Counted from the stretch's first letter, positions 35,503 to 45,475 are shown. The stretch: 64,000 bases of DNA from Rosistilla carotiformis (GCF_007753095.1 NZ_CP036348.1:6735411-6799410), one strand, 5' to 3'. Numbers and translations are program-made. The notes: generated by a model not told the origin, from the sequence alone.

Positions 35503-38500
35503 TCACGCGCGCCAGACTTCGCGCCCCGCTTGCATTGTGAAGTTGAACTTCACATGCCACGCATTGGCAACATCGCGAGGGAAACTGCCCCAACCAAAAT
35601 TGGCGAGAAACGGATGCGTGATCGTGTCGATCCCTTCGACTTGATACGAATCCGACAACGAACTGCCTCCCAAAAAGGAAGGCTTTGCGTCGGCTTCCAC
35701 GATCGCTTGATAACACGCCTGATTGCCCATCCCGGCGTCGCGAAACTGCTTTAAGAAGACGCCGGTCAAATCGGTTAGGCTCAATAACGTGTCGACATCC
35801 AACACGAACGCACCGTCGTTGCAGTTGAGCGTTTCGGAATCGCCAAGCACCTTCCGCTTCATGTCGTCCACCAGGTCGGCGGCTTGAGTCTTATCGAACT
35901 GCTGGCCCGCAGGGAGCGCCGCCCCTGAGGCCGGGCGAATTTTCAACAGCTCCAAACGACGGACCTCCGCGGCAGGGTCGGCGGCTTCGACGGCTAATGT
36001 CTTGACGCCGAAAGCCGTCTGATCGGTCCCGAAGCCGGGAATCGTCACGTCGGCCAAGGCTTTGGGGTAGCCATAGACCTCACGTCCGCTGGTCAACGCC
36101 CAAGCCTGGTCGACCATGATGTAGGGTTGATACCAGACGATCGCGCGCGGCCAAGGGATTCCGGTGGAGGTGCTTTCCATGGCGATCAACGGAATCCAGA
36201 TCGAGAAGTTTTTCTCCGGCAACCAACCGTATTCGCTCGCTGGCGGCACCGAGGGCCGCGATCGCGCGATGTTCGAAAAGACCATCATGACGCTCGAAAA
36301 CGGTGCGACATAAGAGAGTCGCCCACCGGTCGGATCATTCAAGTGCGCATCGCATAACCGCTGCAATGCGGACGCAGGAGCTGACAGATGAAACGCAAAC
36401 GCGTCGACGGTTTTGAATTCGAATGGAGCGGGAAACGATTGATCCCCGCCGCGCTCGACATACAACGGCAGCGACGGCGTTGGCAGCGGAGCAGGGGGAG
36501 GCGGTGGGCAACAGATCCGACACAACTTGCGAACCCAAGCCAGCAGGGGCGAGAAGATCGCCATCAGCGTCATAAAACATCCGCTGGTCCGCGAACAGAA
36601 ATCGAACTCCCCCGAGATCTCCACCGGATGCCCGCAGATCGCGCGCGCCGCCATCAGCCCGCCATTGGTTGCACTTTCGATGCAGCCGACATTCAGGCCG
36701 GTACGAATCCAATCCCCCGCTAACACGACGTTGCCAAAGCCCGAATCTCCGGCACCGACGCGGTACTGTGTCGTTCCGGCTAACGATTGAATGTAGCGAT
36801 CGGTCGGATTGACGTTGGCACACCAGAACTGAGCGTCGAAACGGTCCTTGCCGACCGAATCGGGAGACTGCAGATCGACCAACCGATCCCAACGGAACTC
36901 ACCCTCGGCGGTATAGCTGTCGGTCCAGATCGGTTTCATTCCCGTCTTCCCGCCGAGAAATTCGTCGCGCCGCGAACGCTTCACCCACTCGGTTCGATCG
37001 ACCGGATACGCAGGATTCGGACCAACCGGTGGCGGATCAACCGGTTCGGGTAGCGTCCGCGAGAAATACGCGATCGATTTGACCGTCTGCGGTGGGAAAC
37101 TTTCGACCGCTTCGAGATGGCTGAAATCGGCCCAACTGTCGAGATAAGAATCGAGGATCGTGGCGTCCCCCTGCCAACCCAGCCCATGCCGATCCTCGGA
37201 CATCCACAACTGGAACGACTGGGTCCCAATGGTCGGCATCCCCAGCACCATCTTCCGCAGGTTGGGGCTGTTTTCGATCAGCTCTTGGCAATGCAGTGGC
37301 AGGGCCCCCAGCGCGACAGCCAGCACAACCTTGTCAAAATCGGTGCCATGCCGCAGCTGCAACTTCTCCTGGCTGGCCCATGGCGAATAAGCTGACTCCA
37401 GCGGTTCAAGCCCCGGATGCTCTTCAGCCAACGCCTGGATCGCTTGCTGTTGCGACAGCGGAATCTGCCGCGTTCCATCGTCGCGCTGATACATCGGTTC
37501 AGACGGCCAACAGGGAACGCCTTTGACCCAGGTCAGCGGATCGTATTGCGGCACCTCGAGATCGACCTGGCGATCGACCGAGATCGAAGCGACGTGCGAC
37601 TTGTCCGACGATAGCGACATCGTGTCCAAGCGATGGAAGAACTTGAACTCCACGCCGCGGTTCTTGAGCATCAGATACAGCGGGGAAAAGATGATATCCC
37701 CCATCCCCGCTCGCATCTTGTAGATCAGCGACCCTTCATAGGTCAGCACCCAACGCAACATAAACCGCGTGGCGACGCCGGCGGCATAACTGGGCTTATC
37801 GTCCTCGCCGCGGTGGTACCCAAACACGATCTCGTAGGCCGCCCGAACCGGCGCCGAATCGCAGGCCTGGCGACTGGCACCGTGCTGTCGCAGCCAGCCT
37901 CGAAAGTCGTGCTGATCGAGGACGTCAAACGACGTATGGCCTTCCAACAGAACATCGCGCAACACGCCTTTGGCTAGCGTGATCGCCAATTCGATCAGGA
38001 TCGCTCGCCGTCGCTGCTCCGGCGTCTGATCCTCCGCGATCCAACTGCGTTTACTATCGATCTGCAGCGATTCGAGTGACTGCAAAACCGCTCGATAATC
38101 CTGTTTACAGTTCTGGCACTCCGAATCGTTCAGCCGCTCTTTCACCTGGCGAACCTGGTCCAGTCGTTCCGGCGACATCCGATCCAACGGCACCTGTTGC
38201 AGTTTGTCCATCAATTCCAACAACCGGCGAACCGCTCCGGCAACGCTGATGCATTGCGATTGCTGGCCCGGAAACTTGTCGGTCGACGGCATCGTAATCG
38301 ACCATGGATCCCAGCTGCCCGCCCCGTCGGGCTCCATCATCGTGATCAGGTCTTGAGGATCAAACGCATCTTCGACAGTTTGAAACGGCGATTCGGGAGT
38401 TAGATTCGCGCTGCGGCATTCGTCGTAACAGGTCCGCATGACGCGGAAGGCGTTCTCGTAGCAGCCCAGCCAAATGTGCAGCCCATGCTCCTCGATGCGA

Positions 38501-38670
38501 TCATGCTGTTGGCGGTTGCGACCGCTCGCTCCCTTCCCCCCCAGACGCCACCCCATCTGGTAGACAGTCACCTCATAGCGGGTGGAAAGCGAAGGGTCGG
38601 TCAACGCATAGGCGGCGGTAAGCCCCGCGATCCCACCACCAAAAACGGCAATCTTTTCCGATTGTGACAT
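35503..38670 (-). CDS. FAD-dependent oxidoreductase fused to an acetoacetate-decarboxylase-like domain
   Basis: A 1,055-residue fusion. The N-terminal 710 residues are a flavoprotein of the amine-oxidase/phytoene-desaturase type: GGGIAGL (11-17), GWRLGGKG, EHGLHIWLGCYENAF, and a closing GNVVLAGDWIRTGLN with GGLMAARAI near 650-690. A Pro-rich linker (CCPPPPPAPLP) follows. From about 737 the protein matches the acetoacetate decarboxylase fold, including GREVYGYPKALADV near 861, where the Lys is the expected Schiff-base residue; the neighbouring Lys of classical ADC is Ala here. Both activities are inferred. It might oxidise a lipid or polyketide and decarboxylate or bind the ketoacid product. 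Transcribed divergently from fadL. Confidence 0.88.
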   Translation of the reverse strand: MSQSEKIAVFGGGIAGLTAAYALTDPSLSTRYEVTVYQMGWRLGGKGASGRNRQQHDRIEEHGLHIWLGCYENAFRVMRTCYDECRSANLTPESPFQTVEDAFDPQDLITMMEPDGAGSWDPWSITMPSTDKFPGQQSQCISVAGAVRRLLELMDKLQQVPLDRMSPERLDQVRQVKERLNDSECQNCKQDYRAVLQSLESLQIDSKRSWIAEDQTPEQRRRAILIELAITLAKGVLRDVLLEGHTSFDVLDQHDFRGWLRQHGASRQACDSAPVRAAYEIVFGYHRGEDDKPSYAAGVATRFMLRWVLTYEGSLIYKMRAGMGDIIFSPLYLMLKNRGVEFKFFHRLDTMSLSSDKSHVASISVDRQVDLEVPQYDPLTWVKGVPCWPSEPMYQRDDGTRQIPLSQQQAIQALAEEHPGLEPLESAYSPWASQEKLQLRHGTDFDKVVLAVALGALPLHCQELIENSPNLRKMVLGMPTIGTQSFQLWMSEDRHGLGWQGDATILDSYLDSWADFSHLEAVESFPPQTVKSIAYFSRTLPEPVDPPPVGPNPAYPVDRTEWVKRSRRDEFLGGKTGMKPIWTDSYTAEGEFRWDRLVDLQSPDSVGKDRFDAQFWCANVNPTDRYIQSLAGTTQYRVGAGDSGFGNVVLAGDWIRTGLNVGCIESATNGGLMAARAICGHPVEISGEFDFCSRTSGCFMTLMAIFSPLLAWVRKLCRICCPPPPPAPLPTPSLPLYVERGGDQSFPAPFEFKTVDAFAFHLSAPASALQRLCDAHLNDPTGGRLSYVAPFSSVMMVFSNIARSRPSVPPASEYGWLPEKNFSIWIPLIAMESTSTGIPWPRAIVWYQPYIMVDQAWALTSGREVYGYPKALADVTIPGFGTDQTAFGVKTLAVEAADPAAEVRRLELLKIRPASGAALPAGQQFDKTQAADLVDDMKRKVLGDSETLNCNDGAFVLDVDTLLSLTDLTGVFLKQFRDAGMGNQACYQAIVEADAKPSFLGGSSLSDSYQVEGIDTITHPFLANFGWGSFPRDVANAWHVKFNFTMQAGREVWRA

Positions 38671-38758
38671 GCTTTAATCCTAAAAAGGCAACGTTTCCAT
38701 GCCATCGCGCCAATAGCGATCATCGAACCAAGCGCTGCTACCGAAACAACCAGAGGAA

Positions 38759-38776
38759 GGGGATGGGAACATCCCC
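38759..38776. promoter_or_regulatory. short hairpin between FAD-fusion gene and fadL
   Basis: GGGGATG and CATCCCC form a perfect 7-bp stem around a GGAA loop, 36 bases before the porin start and 88 from the divergent start. It may be a 5' UTR hairpin of the porin mRNA. Confidence 0.3.
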
Positions 38777-38812
38777 CCCGCAATAGGCTCCGCTTTTTAT
38801 AGTAGGCATTCG

Positions 38813-40132
38813 ATGCAAAATCAAATTACTTCTCGGATACTTGCCACCGCCTTGGCATGCCTCGTCACGGGTTCGAGCTTCGCTCAAGGGATCGTGCTAC
38901 CGGGTGCCGGCCCGATAAACCGCTCGATGGGAGGTGCATCAACAGCAGCCCCGATCGATGCAGCCGGAGCCTTGTTATGGAATCCAGGCTCGATCACTGG
39001 CTTGGGCGGTTCGCAGATGATGTTTGGAGCGGAATTCCTGTACACGCGGACGACACTCGATTCGTCGCTGCCCGCCGATGCATTCGGCCCCGGCGTTCCT
39101 GGAGGTCCCGTGTCAGGATCCAGCGACAGCCATTCGGGAGTCCCGGTGCTGCCGACGATCGCTCTGGTGTATTCGAATCCTGATTCGGATTTCGCCTACG
39201 GCTTAGGTGTTTTCACCATCGGCGGCTTCGGAGTGAACTATGCTGCCAGCGGAACCAATCCATTACTGACAGCTCAGCCCCCCAACGGCTTTGGAATCGG
39301 CAACGCGTATTCGCGGCTGAACCTGTTGCAGATCGCACCCACCGTTGCGGTCCAATTGGTCGATGGGTTATCGATCGGTTTTGCTCCCACCGTCACGATG
39401 GGCGATCTCGCCTTGGCCCCCGCTCTGTTCGCCGCTCCCGACAACGCCGACGGTGGCCTGCCGACCTATTCCGACGCCCAGAACGGCCGCTGGCGGTACG
39501 CGCTCGGCTTCCAAGTCGGCGTTTATCTGGAAACAATGTCGGGCTGGAACTTTGGCCTCTCTTTCAAGAGCAAGCAATGGTTTGAAGAATTTGAATTCCA
39601 ATCGGCCGGAGAGACCGGGGCGCCGCGGACACTCACCGCCAACCCGGAATATCCGATGATCATCAGCCTCGGAACCTCGTTTACCGGATTTGAAGGTTGG
39701 GTCAGCGCGGTCGACGTCCGCTACATCGACTACGCCAACGCATCGGTCTTCGGCGACGATGCGGCATTCCAAGCCGATGGCTCGGTGCCGGGCCTTGGTT
39801 GGGACAGCACCGTCGGGGTCGCTCTTGGCCTGCAACGCGAGTTCCAAAACGGCGTCAGCTTGCGAGCCGGATACGACTTTGGCCAGTCGCCGATCTCCAA
39901 CGATAAGACCGGATTCAACGTCCTGTCGTCAGCGCTTTGGAATCACGCAGTCACCACCGGAGCGACGCTGCCGGTCAACCACGCGTTATCGATGTCGCTG
40001 GCTTATGTTCACGTCTTCGAGGCTTCCAGCAGCGGCGCGATCCAAACTCCTGCGGGTCCGGTCCCTGGATCTTCGGTTGAGATCACCCAGGTCAGCGATA
40101 CGCTGTCGATGGGCTTTGACGTGAAATTTTAA
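38813..40132 (+). CDS. FadL/OmpP1/TodX-family outer-membrane transporter
   Basis: A 439-residue protein with a signal peptide (ATALACLVTGSSFAQG). The mature N terminus GAGPINRSMGGASTAAPIDAAGALLWNPGSI is the plug-like region that marks FadL/TodX channels, followed by a strand-rich barrel of about 390 residues ending in a typical aromatic tail, SMGFDVKF. FadL proteins pass long-chain fatty acids or hydrophobic compounds across the outer membrane. Neighbouring a lipid-type flavoprotein gene suggests lipid or hydrocarbon uptake. Not the same subtype as E. coli FadL. Confidence 0.92.
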   Translation: MQNQITSRILATALACLVTGSSFAQGIVLPGAGPINRSMGGASTAAPIDAAGALLWNPGSITGLGGSQMMFGAEFLYTRTTLDSSLPADAFGPGVPGGPVSGSSDSHSGVPVLPTIALVYSNPDSDFAYGLGVFTIGGFGVNYAASGTNPLLTAQPPNGFGIGNAYSRLNLLQIAPTVAVQLVDGLSIGFAPTVTMGDLALAPALFAAPDNADGGLPTYSDAQNGRWRYALGFQVGVYLETMSGWNFGLSFKSKQWFEEFEFQSAGETGAPRTLTANPEYPMIISLGTSFTGFEGWVSAVDVRYIDYANASVFGDDAAFQADGSVPGLGWDSTVGVALGLQREFQNGVSLRAGYDFGQSPISNDKTGFNVLSSALWNHAVTTGATLPVNHALSMSLAYVHVFEASSSGAIQTPAGPVPGSSVEITQVSDTLSMGFDVKF

Positions 40133-40228
40133 GCGACTGCCGTAACGTGGCCCCAAACATCGAGCGGGTTCTCGACAAGCGGAACGCCATTCCCGTGGAT
40201 GCGGCGGCACGAGTTCGTGTCAGCCGAT

Positions 40229-41128
40229 TCAGGGGCGACGCGGGACAAACTTTTCCGCTTTCACACGAATCGCCATCTGCTGCCGCTCGTGCAACTCAAT
40301 GACGATGTCGGTGCCCAGCACGTTCGCCGTCACGGTTCCCTTCGCCGAAAACCACTCGTGCGCGGTGGTAACGCGGTCGCTTCGCGTATCAAAAACGATC
40401 TGTCCGTCCGCTCGTTCGGTAGCAAATTTGGCGTCGCGAACTTGCAACGCCGTCGCCGGCTTTGCGTCGTTCGCAGCATTGCCGGGTGGTAGATATTGCA
40501 ACTGACGAACAAAACCGAAGCCCTGCAGGTTCCCTCTCCGCTTGCCACGCTGGAACCGCGTATCGCCATACCAACTGCCTAAGCTTCCCCAATCGTGCCG
40601 CGTCGGTTGGTCGAAAGGCTTCGCCCCCGGAGAATCCTTGGGGGGCTGAAAAAGAGTCAACTGAGCCAACTCTTTCCATCCATCTTCATCGATCACGTTG
40701 GAAACCAACATTCCCGTGATGTCCTCCGCGGCGACGTTCACAGGATCCTGCCTGTTAACATATCCGGTGAATTGAAAGATCGAGCCGTCGGCCGCTACAC
40801 GATACTTCAACTGACGTCCTTTCAGTTGTGCAAGGGCGTCGGCAAAAACCGTATGCGACAACGGGTCAGCCGCAATCAGTGTTGCATCGCGGATCTCTTG
40901 CACGACCGACTGATTCCCTGCTGCGTCGGGTTCATACAGCTGAAACCAGGAAACGATTTGATAGTGCAGTTGCTGGGAGATCTCGATTCCCTGCATCCGA
41001 AACTGCGGTTGCCGCTGGACTTCCAACTCTTGATAAAAGGCCTCGCGCACTTTGCCTTCGGTCTCGTCGGCCGCATCGATCCGAAAGGCAAGCAAGAGAA
41101 CCAACATCGTGGTGAAGAAGCGAAGCAT
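40229..41128 (-). CDS. secreted protein, unknown function
   Basis: A 299-residue protein starting at MLRFFTTMLVLLLAFRIDAADE, a signal peptide; an open frame upstream to 41317 overlaps the response-regulator gene and is not used. The body is mixed alpha/beta with QFRMQGIEISQQLHYQ near the N terminus and a C-terminal HEWFSAKGTVTANVLGTDIVIELHERQQMAIRVK, which looks like a beta-sandwich end. No family motif is recognised. The gap to the porin gene, convergent, is about 95 bases. Confidence 0.78.
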   Translation of the reverse strand: MLRFFTTMLVLLLAFRIDAADETEGKVREAFYQELEVQRQPQFRMQGIEISQQLHYQIVSWFQLYEPDAAGNQSVVQEIRDATLIAADPLSHTVFADALAQLKGRQLKYRVAADGSIFQFTGYVNRQDPVNVAAEDITGMLVSNVIDEDGWKELAQLTLFQPPKDSPGAKPFDQPTRHDWGSLGSWYGDTRFQRGKRRGNLQGFGFVRQLQYLPPGNAANDAKPATALQVRDAKFATERADGQIVFDTRSDRVTTAHEWFSAKGTVTANVLGTDIVIELHERQQMAIRVKAEKFVPRRP

Positions 41129-41304
41129 CGCGCGGTCCCAGCAGAGAGAAGAAATGGCCCCGCATCCAAGTCTACCCGATGCCGCGGCGATCTCGTTAAC
41201 GAATTCCAAGACAATCGGGCGGCGAAACGCACCAAGCCGTACCCCGGTCTCACGGAACTCCATCTGCGGCTTCGGTCCAACGCAATGACCAGCGTCCGGC
41301 GCGA

Positions 41305-42252
41305 TCAGTCGTCGCATTCGTCGTCGTCATCATCATCGTCGTCGATCGCATCGGGATCGACACGACACTTGACCATCGTGATCTGATTGCCCACCTCGTT
41401 GTGTTCCACTTCATCCATAAACGAACGAATCAGCAGCAGGCCGCGCCCACTGACCGCTTCCCAGTTTTCAGGGTCGGTGGGATCGGGAAGCTTGCTGACG
41501 TCGAACCCTGGCCCTTGGTCGGTGATCACGAAAACCGCCTGTTCGGGGTTTGCCGTCAACTTCACAAAGACACGACGCGACGCGTAGTGCTCCTCTTTCA
41601 AGCGGGCTTGAATCATATCGATGTACGCTTGGCCGCAATCTTGATCGCGAAGCGAGCTGGGAACTTCCAAGTTTCCATGGATCATGGCGTTCCGCAACGC
41701 TTCATCAAGCGCGATGCCAATGTGCATCCGCGTTGCTTCGGTGACGATCCCCAGTTCCACTAACGGAGCCTCCAGCCGCGACAGGATCTGCGACAGCAGC
41801 GAATCGTCGTTGTTCAATTCCAGTTCGATCGCCACGGTACGGATGTACTTGGCGAACGACAGTCGCTGCCGCTCCGAATCGGCGACTGCCAGGGTGCGTT
41901 CGATCGTGTCGGCGAGATCTTTGGCGAGATTTCGTTTGGGGACATAGCTAGCCGCCCCCGCTTGCAACGCTTCGACCGCCAGTTCTTCGCTTCCGCGCGA
42001 CGTCGTCAGCACGACGGGCAACTGCGGCGACTCCAGATTCAACATCATCACCAGATCCAGCCCCGACATCCCGGGCATCTCGAGATCGGTGACGACCAGA
42101 TCAGGCGTATGTTCGCGGGCGATCGTAAGGGCGTGTTCGCCATCGTCGGCGGTCAGCGTTCGATAGCCCGCCTTCTCCAGCAGCATCCGCATCTGAGCCA
42201 ATTGGGTCGCGCTGTCGTCAACGACCAAAATTAGGCGAGGTTCATCGGACAT
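41305..42252 (-). CDS. response regulator fused to an anti-sigma-type HATPase, with polyaspartate tail
   Basis: A 315-residue signalling protein. Residues 5-125 are a receiver domain: VVDDSATQ, DLVVTDLEMPGMSG with the phospho-acceptor Asp, LTTSRG, and the switch Lys in YVPKR. From about 180 is a GHKL ATPase of the RsbW/anti-sigma type: ALDEALRNAMIHGN (N box), ITDQGPGFD, GRGLLLIRSF. The tail ends DAIDDDDDDDDECDD, about 15 acidic residues. Such proteins bind or phosphorylate a sigma-factor regulator when the receiver is modified. The start is the ATG of MSDEPRLILV; the frame upstream is not coding. Confidence 0.92.
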   Translation of the reverse strand: MSDEPRLILVVDDSATQLAQMRMLLEKAGYRTLTADDGEHALTIAREHTPDLVVTDLEMPGMSGLDLVMMLNLESPQLPVVLTTSRGSEELAVEALQAGAASYVPKRNLAKDLADTIERTLAVADSERQRLSFAKYIRTVAIELELNNDDSLLSQILSRLEAPLVELGIVTEATRMHIGIALDEALRNAMIHGNLEVPSSLRDQDCGQAYIDMIQARLKEEHYASRRVFVKLTANPEQAVFVITDQGPGFDVSKLPDPTDPENWEAVSGRGLLLIRSFMDEVEHNEVGNQITMVKCRVDPDAIDDDDDDDDECDD

Positions 42253-42334
42253 AGGGTCTGCTGTGGTCGGGGTGTTACGAAAAGGGAGCCGACAAGATAC
42301 GCGTCGCGGCCGACGCGGGAACTGCCAATTTGAA

Positions 42335-43132
42335 CTAGACGGACTGCGGAGTTTCTTCGACGCGGAACATATCCCGCCACGGTAGCTGGATGCCACCGTC
42401 GATCGTCAGCGTGCTGCCGGTGATGTATTCGCTGGCCGGATCGCTCAAGAAGACGACGCCGCGGCCGATCTCTTGAGGTTGCCCCAAGCGGCCCCACGGC
42501 AGCTCGGCCCCTTTTTCTTCGAGCGTCTGCTCGCTGAAGAACTTTCGTTCCCCCGGCGTATCGATCCAGCCGGGATGCAGGATGTTGACCCGGATCCGGT
42601 ATTGGGCCAATTCGACAGCCGCGGTTCGCGCCATTTGATCGATCGCGGCTTTGGCCATGTTGTACGCCATCGCGCCGGGCATCGCCTGGACCGCGTGCGG
42701 CGAACTGACGATGACGATGCTCCCCTGCGTGCCGGCATCGATCATCTTCAAACTGGCAGCCCGAAGCAGGTAGAACGGGCCCCACATTGTGACATCGATC
42801 GTTCGTCGGAAACCATCCAGGTTGGCGCGATAGAAAAGTTCGCGATCGCTGTACGCGGCATTGGAAACCACGATCTCCAGTCCGCCCATCCGATCCCAAG
42901 CTTCGGCGACCAGCCGTTCACAATCGGCTTGTTCGCCGGTGTCCGCTTGAACGCTTTCGGCGCGGACGCCAAATTCGCGACAGCGTTTGCATATCGTTTC
43001 GGCCTCGTCGGCGTTGCTGAAGTAGTTGATCACGACATCCGCCCCAGCCCGCGCTAGTTCGATGGCCGCTCCCGCCCCAATGCCACGACTCGCTCCGCTG
43101 ATCAATGCACGTTTGCCAGACAAATTACTCAA
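42335..43132 (-). CDS. short-chain dehydrogenase/reductase
   Basis: About 265 residues. The classical SDR pattern is complete: SGASRGIG (NAD(P)-binding), NAAYSD, IVIVSSPHAV with the catalytic Ser, YNMAKAAI with Tyr and Lys, and GSTLTIDGGIQLPW at the C terminus. There is no ATG. A TTG (giving LSNLSGKRALISG) preceded by AAGGA with good spacing is chosen; another TTG lies 15 bases upstream. Cofactor preference and substrate are not clear; Asn at N-YFSNADE suggests NADP. It stands alone between the response regulator and the CoA ligase. Confidence 0.88.
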   Translation of the reverse strand: MSNLSGKRALISGASRGIGAGAAIELARAGADVVINYFSNADEAETICKRCREFGVRAESVQADTGEQADCERLVAEAWDRMGGLEIVVSNAAYSDRELFYRANLDGFRRTIDVTMWGPFYLLRAASLKMIDAGTQGSIVIVSSPHAVQAMPGAMAYNMAKAAIDQMARTAAVELAQYRIRVNILHPGWIDTPGERKFFSEQTLEEKGAELPWGRLGQPQEIGRGVVFLSDPASEYITGSTLTIDGGIQLPWRDMFRVEETPQSV

Positions 43133-43376
43133 CGCTGTTTCCTTCAATGGATCGATAGTGATCGGTAAATCCAGGCTCCGCGGCGATGCAAAACATGCCG
43201 ACCGAGAGCCAAGTGCCTGATTGAAATCATGTCGAATCGAATCGCTCGTGAAAAGAGAGCTACCCGTTCAGCGACCCTGAATCGACCAAAGACTTTAGAT
43301 TCCACACACTATTATGCCCCAATTGGGCTATATCACAAGCTTGTTCAACGCCAACTTTACTTGTATCGTTGCGATC

Positions 43377-44660
43377 ATGCTTACCTACGACGCACACGAT
43401 CGGTTTTCGTTTACGCAGCTCCCTCGGGACCTCTTGGAAGCGGTTCAGCTGGAGCGGTTCAACCGTCTGGTCGAGACCATTCTACCGCACAATGCGTTTC
43501 ATGCCGAACGATTGGTCGACATCCCATTCCCACTGCGGTCACTCGGCGAACTGCGGCAACTGCCGACGCTTACCAAAGCCGACCTGATCGCGGCGGGAGA
43601 CACCTTTCCGCCGCGGTTCCATACCTTCGATGCATCGCGTTACATCCGCCTGCACCGAACCAGCGGAACGACCGGTCGACCGCTGCCGCTGTTGGATACC
43701 GCCGACGATTGGCAGTGGTGGATCGACACCTGGCAGTTCGTGCTCGATGCTGCCGATGTGACGTCCGACGACCGAGCGTTCATGGCGTTTTCTTTTGGCC
43801 CCTTCATCGGTTTCTGGAGTGCCAACGACGCGCTGGCGGCCCGCGGCGCGATGGTGATTCCCGGCGGTGGGCTTTCGACGGCAGCGCGGTTGACGTTGCT
43901 GCAAGATTCCGATGCCACGATCCTCTGCTGCACGCCGACCTACGCGCTCCACATGGCCGATGTGGCGAAAGCCGAAGAGATCCCCATCGAATCATCTTCG
44001 ATCCGTTGCGTGATCGTGGCCGGCGAACCGGGAGGATCGATTCCCGAGGTCCGCCAGCGGATCGAAGCGGCTTGGGGCGCCAAGGTGATCGACCACAGCG
44101 GGGCGACGGAAATCGGTCCCTGGGGCGTCGGGACGACCGACGGTACTTCGTTACAAGTGATCGAATCAGAATTCATCGCCGAGTTTCTTTTGAAAGATGG
44201 AACTCCGGCGGACGAGGGCCAGCTGAGCGAATTGGTGCTGACCAATCTGGGCCGCATCGGCGCGCCGATGATCCGCTACCGAACCGGCGATCTCGTGCGG
44301 CCGCACTGGGAGCACCAGGACACGTGTCGGTTCATCCGCCTGCAAGGTGGCGTGTTGGGACGGGCCGACGACATGGTGGTCGTCCGCGGCGTGAATGTCT
44401 TCCCCAGCAGCATCGAACGAGTGATCCGCAGCTTCCCCGAACTTGGCGAATTTCGGATCCTGCTGAGCAAACAAGGACAGATGGATCAGGTGCGTGTCGA
44501 GGTCGAAGACCCGCAGAACGATCCCCAGCGGATCGGCAAACAATTCGAAGCGACGATCGGATTGCGGATCGACGTGAAAATTGTCCCACCCGATTCGCTG
44601 CCCCGCTTCGAAGCCAAGGCGAGGCGGGTGATCGACAACCGCAAAAGCTTGCAGTCTTAA
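43377..44660 (+). CDS. phenylacetate-CoA ligase-like AMP-binding enzyme
   Basis: About 427 residues of the PaaK-type adenylate-forming family: RTSGTTGRPLPLLDT (phosphate loop), FSFGPFIGFWSANDAL, AGEPGGSIPEVR, HSGATEIGPWG, RYRTGDLV, and a C-terminal domain with GRADDMVVVRGVNVFPSSIE. It activates an aromatic or other acid as a CoA or carrier thioester. The ATG of MLTYDAHDR is used; an ATG 63 bases upstream is possible but gives a less typical N terminus. The last four bases overlap the convergent hydrolase gene. Confidence 0.88.
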   Translation: MLTYDAHDRFSFTQLPRDLLEAVQLERFNRLVETILPHNAFHAERLVDIPFPLRSLGELRQLPTLTKADLIAAGDTFPPRFHTFDASRYIRLHRTSGTTGRPLPLLDTADDWQWWIDTWQFVLDAADVTSDDRAFMAFSFGPFIGFWSANDALAARGAMVIPGGGLSTAARLTLLQDSDATILCCTPTYALHMADVAKAEEIPIESSSIRCVIVAGEPGGSIPEVRQRIEAAWGAKVIDHSGATEIGPWGVGTTDGTSLQVIESEFIAEFLLKDGTPADEGQLSELVLTNLGRIGAPMIRYRTGDLVRPHWEHQDTCRFIRLQGGVLGRADDMVVVRGVNVFPSSIERVIRSFPELGEFRILLSKQGQMDQVRVEVEDPQNDPQRIGKQFEATIGLRIDVKIVPPDSLPRFEAKARRVIDNRKSLQS

Positions 44661-45475
44661 TCCGCGTGGCGTTCAATCCAACCGGCGATCACGGTGGCGA
44701 CAAATTCCAAGTCGCGCGAATCCTTCAACAGCAAATGATCCGATCCGGGCAGCGTGATTAGGCTCCGCGACTTCGCCGGCCCGTCGGCCTCGCCGTCGTG
44801 TCGCGGCACGATACGCGAAGTGCTTTCGTAGCCCACCGTTTCGTCGTCCGGTGAATGTAGCGCGAGTATCGGCTTGCGGATCGCAGCGATGGTTGATTCC
44901 AGATCGTACCGACGCCATTGATCTAAAGTCGCTTTGCGGATCGTGAACGACCGCCCACCGATCGTCACTTGCCCCACGCCGTCGACGTCAATCGCAGGAT
45001 TCATCCGCAGCATCGTATCGGCCAGATGCCAGGTGTCGCTGGGAGCGGCGATGCTGACGGTCCCGCGAATGGAATCCAATGCATCGGTCAGTGCCAACGA
45101 TGCCGCCCCGCCAAAACTGTGCCCAATCAGAAACGCAGGTTGATCGAATTGAGTATCAAAATATGCGACGGCGGCTCGCAGGTCGGCAAGGTTGGTTTCG
45201 AAGTTGGTCTGGGCAAAGTCCCCTTGGCTGTCGCCAATCCCCGTCATATCGAACCGCAACACGATGATCCCACGCTGCGCCAACAGACGACTTAACCGGA
45301 CGATCGTCTTGAGATCCTTACCGCAGGTGAAACAGTGCGAGAACGTGGCCCGAGCGATCGCCGGAACCGTAGGCATCTCGATGATCCCGGCCAGCGGGAA
45401 GCCGCTGCCGCCGGGAAATTCGACGCGTTGGCTGCGCCGGGTCGCGACGTGGTCCGCAGGCTCAGACACGACCAT
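44657..45475 (-). CDS. cytoplasmic alpha/beta hydrolase
   Basis: A 272-residue alpha/beta hydrolase without a signal peptide. The fold markers are [12 protein letters not shown] (oxyanion strand), [12 protein letters not shown], the nucleophile elbow GHSFGG near 120-125, the acid in [12 protein letters not shown], and the His in LPGSDHLLL. This matches the bacterial acyl-peptidase/esterase group that sits beside OsmC proteins elsewhere. The ATG at MVVSEPADH gives a 14-base overlap with floA upstream, consistent with an operon. Its 3' end overlaps the CoA-ligase gene by four bases in convergent orientation. Confidence 0.85.
   Translation of the reverse strand: MVVSEPADHVATRRSQRVEFPGGSGFPLAGIIEMPTVPAIARATFSHCFTCGKDLKTIVRLSRLLAQRGIIVLRFDMTGIGDSQGDFAQTNFETNLADLRAAVAYFDTQFDQPAFLIGHSFGGAASLALTDALDSIRGTVSIAAPSDTWHLADTMLRMNPAIDVDGVGQVTIGGRSFTIRKATLDQWRRYDLESTIAAIRKPILALHSPDDETVGYESTSRIVPRHDGEADGPAKSRSLITLPGSDHLLLKDSRDLEFVATVIAGWIERHAD

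Noticed and set aside
40229-41317. Longer version of the secreted protein at 40.2 kb
   Set aside because: The extra 63 codons overlap the response-regulator gene and precede a clear signal-peptide start.
43229-44761. 510-residue frame over the CoA ligase gene
   Set aside because: Same-strand shifted frame; Arg-rich and motif-free, whereas the other frame carries the PaaK motifs.
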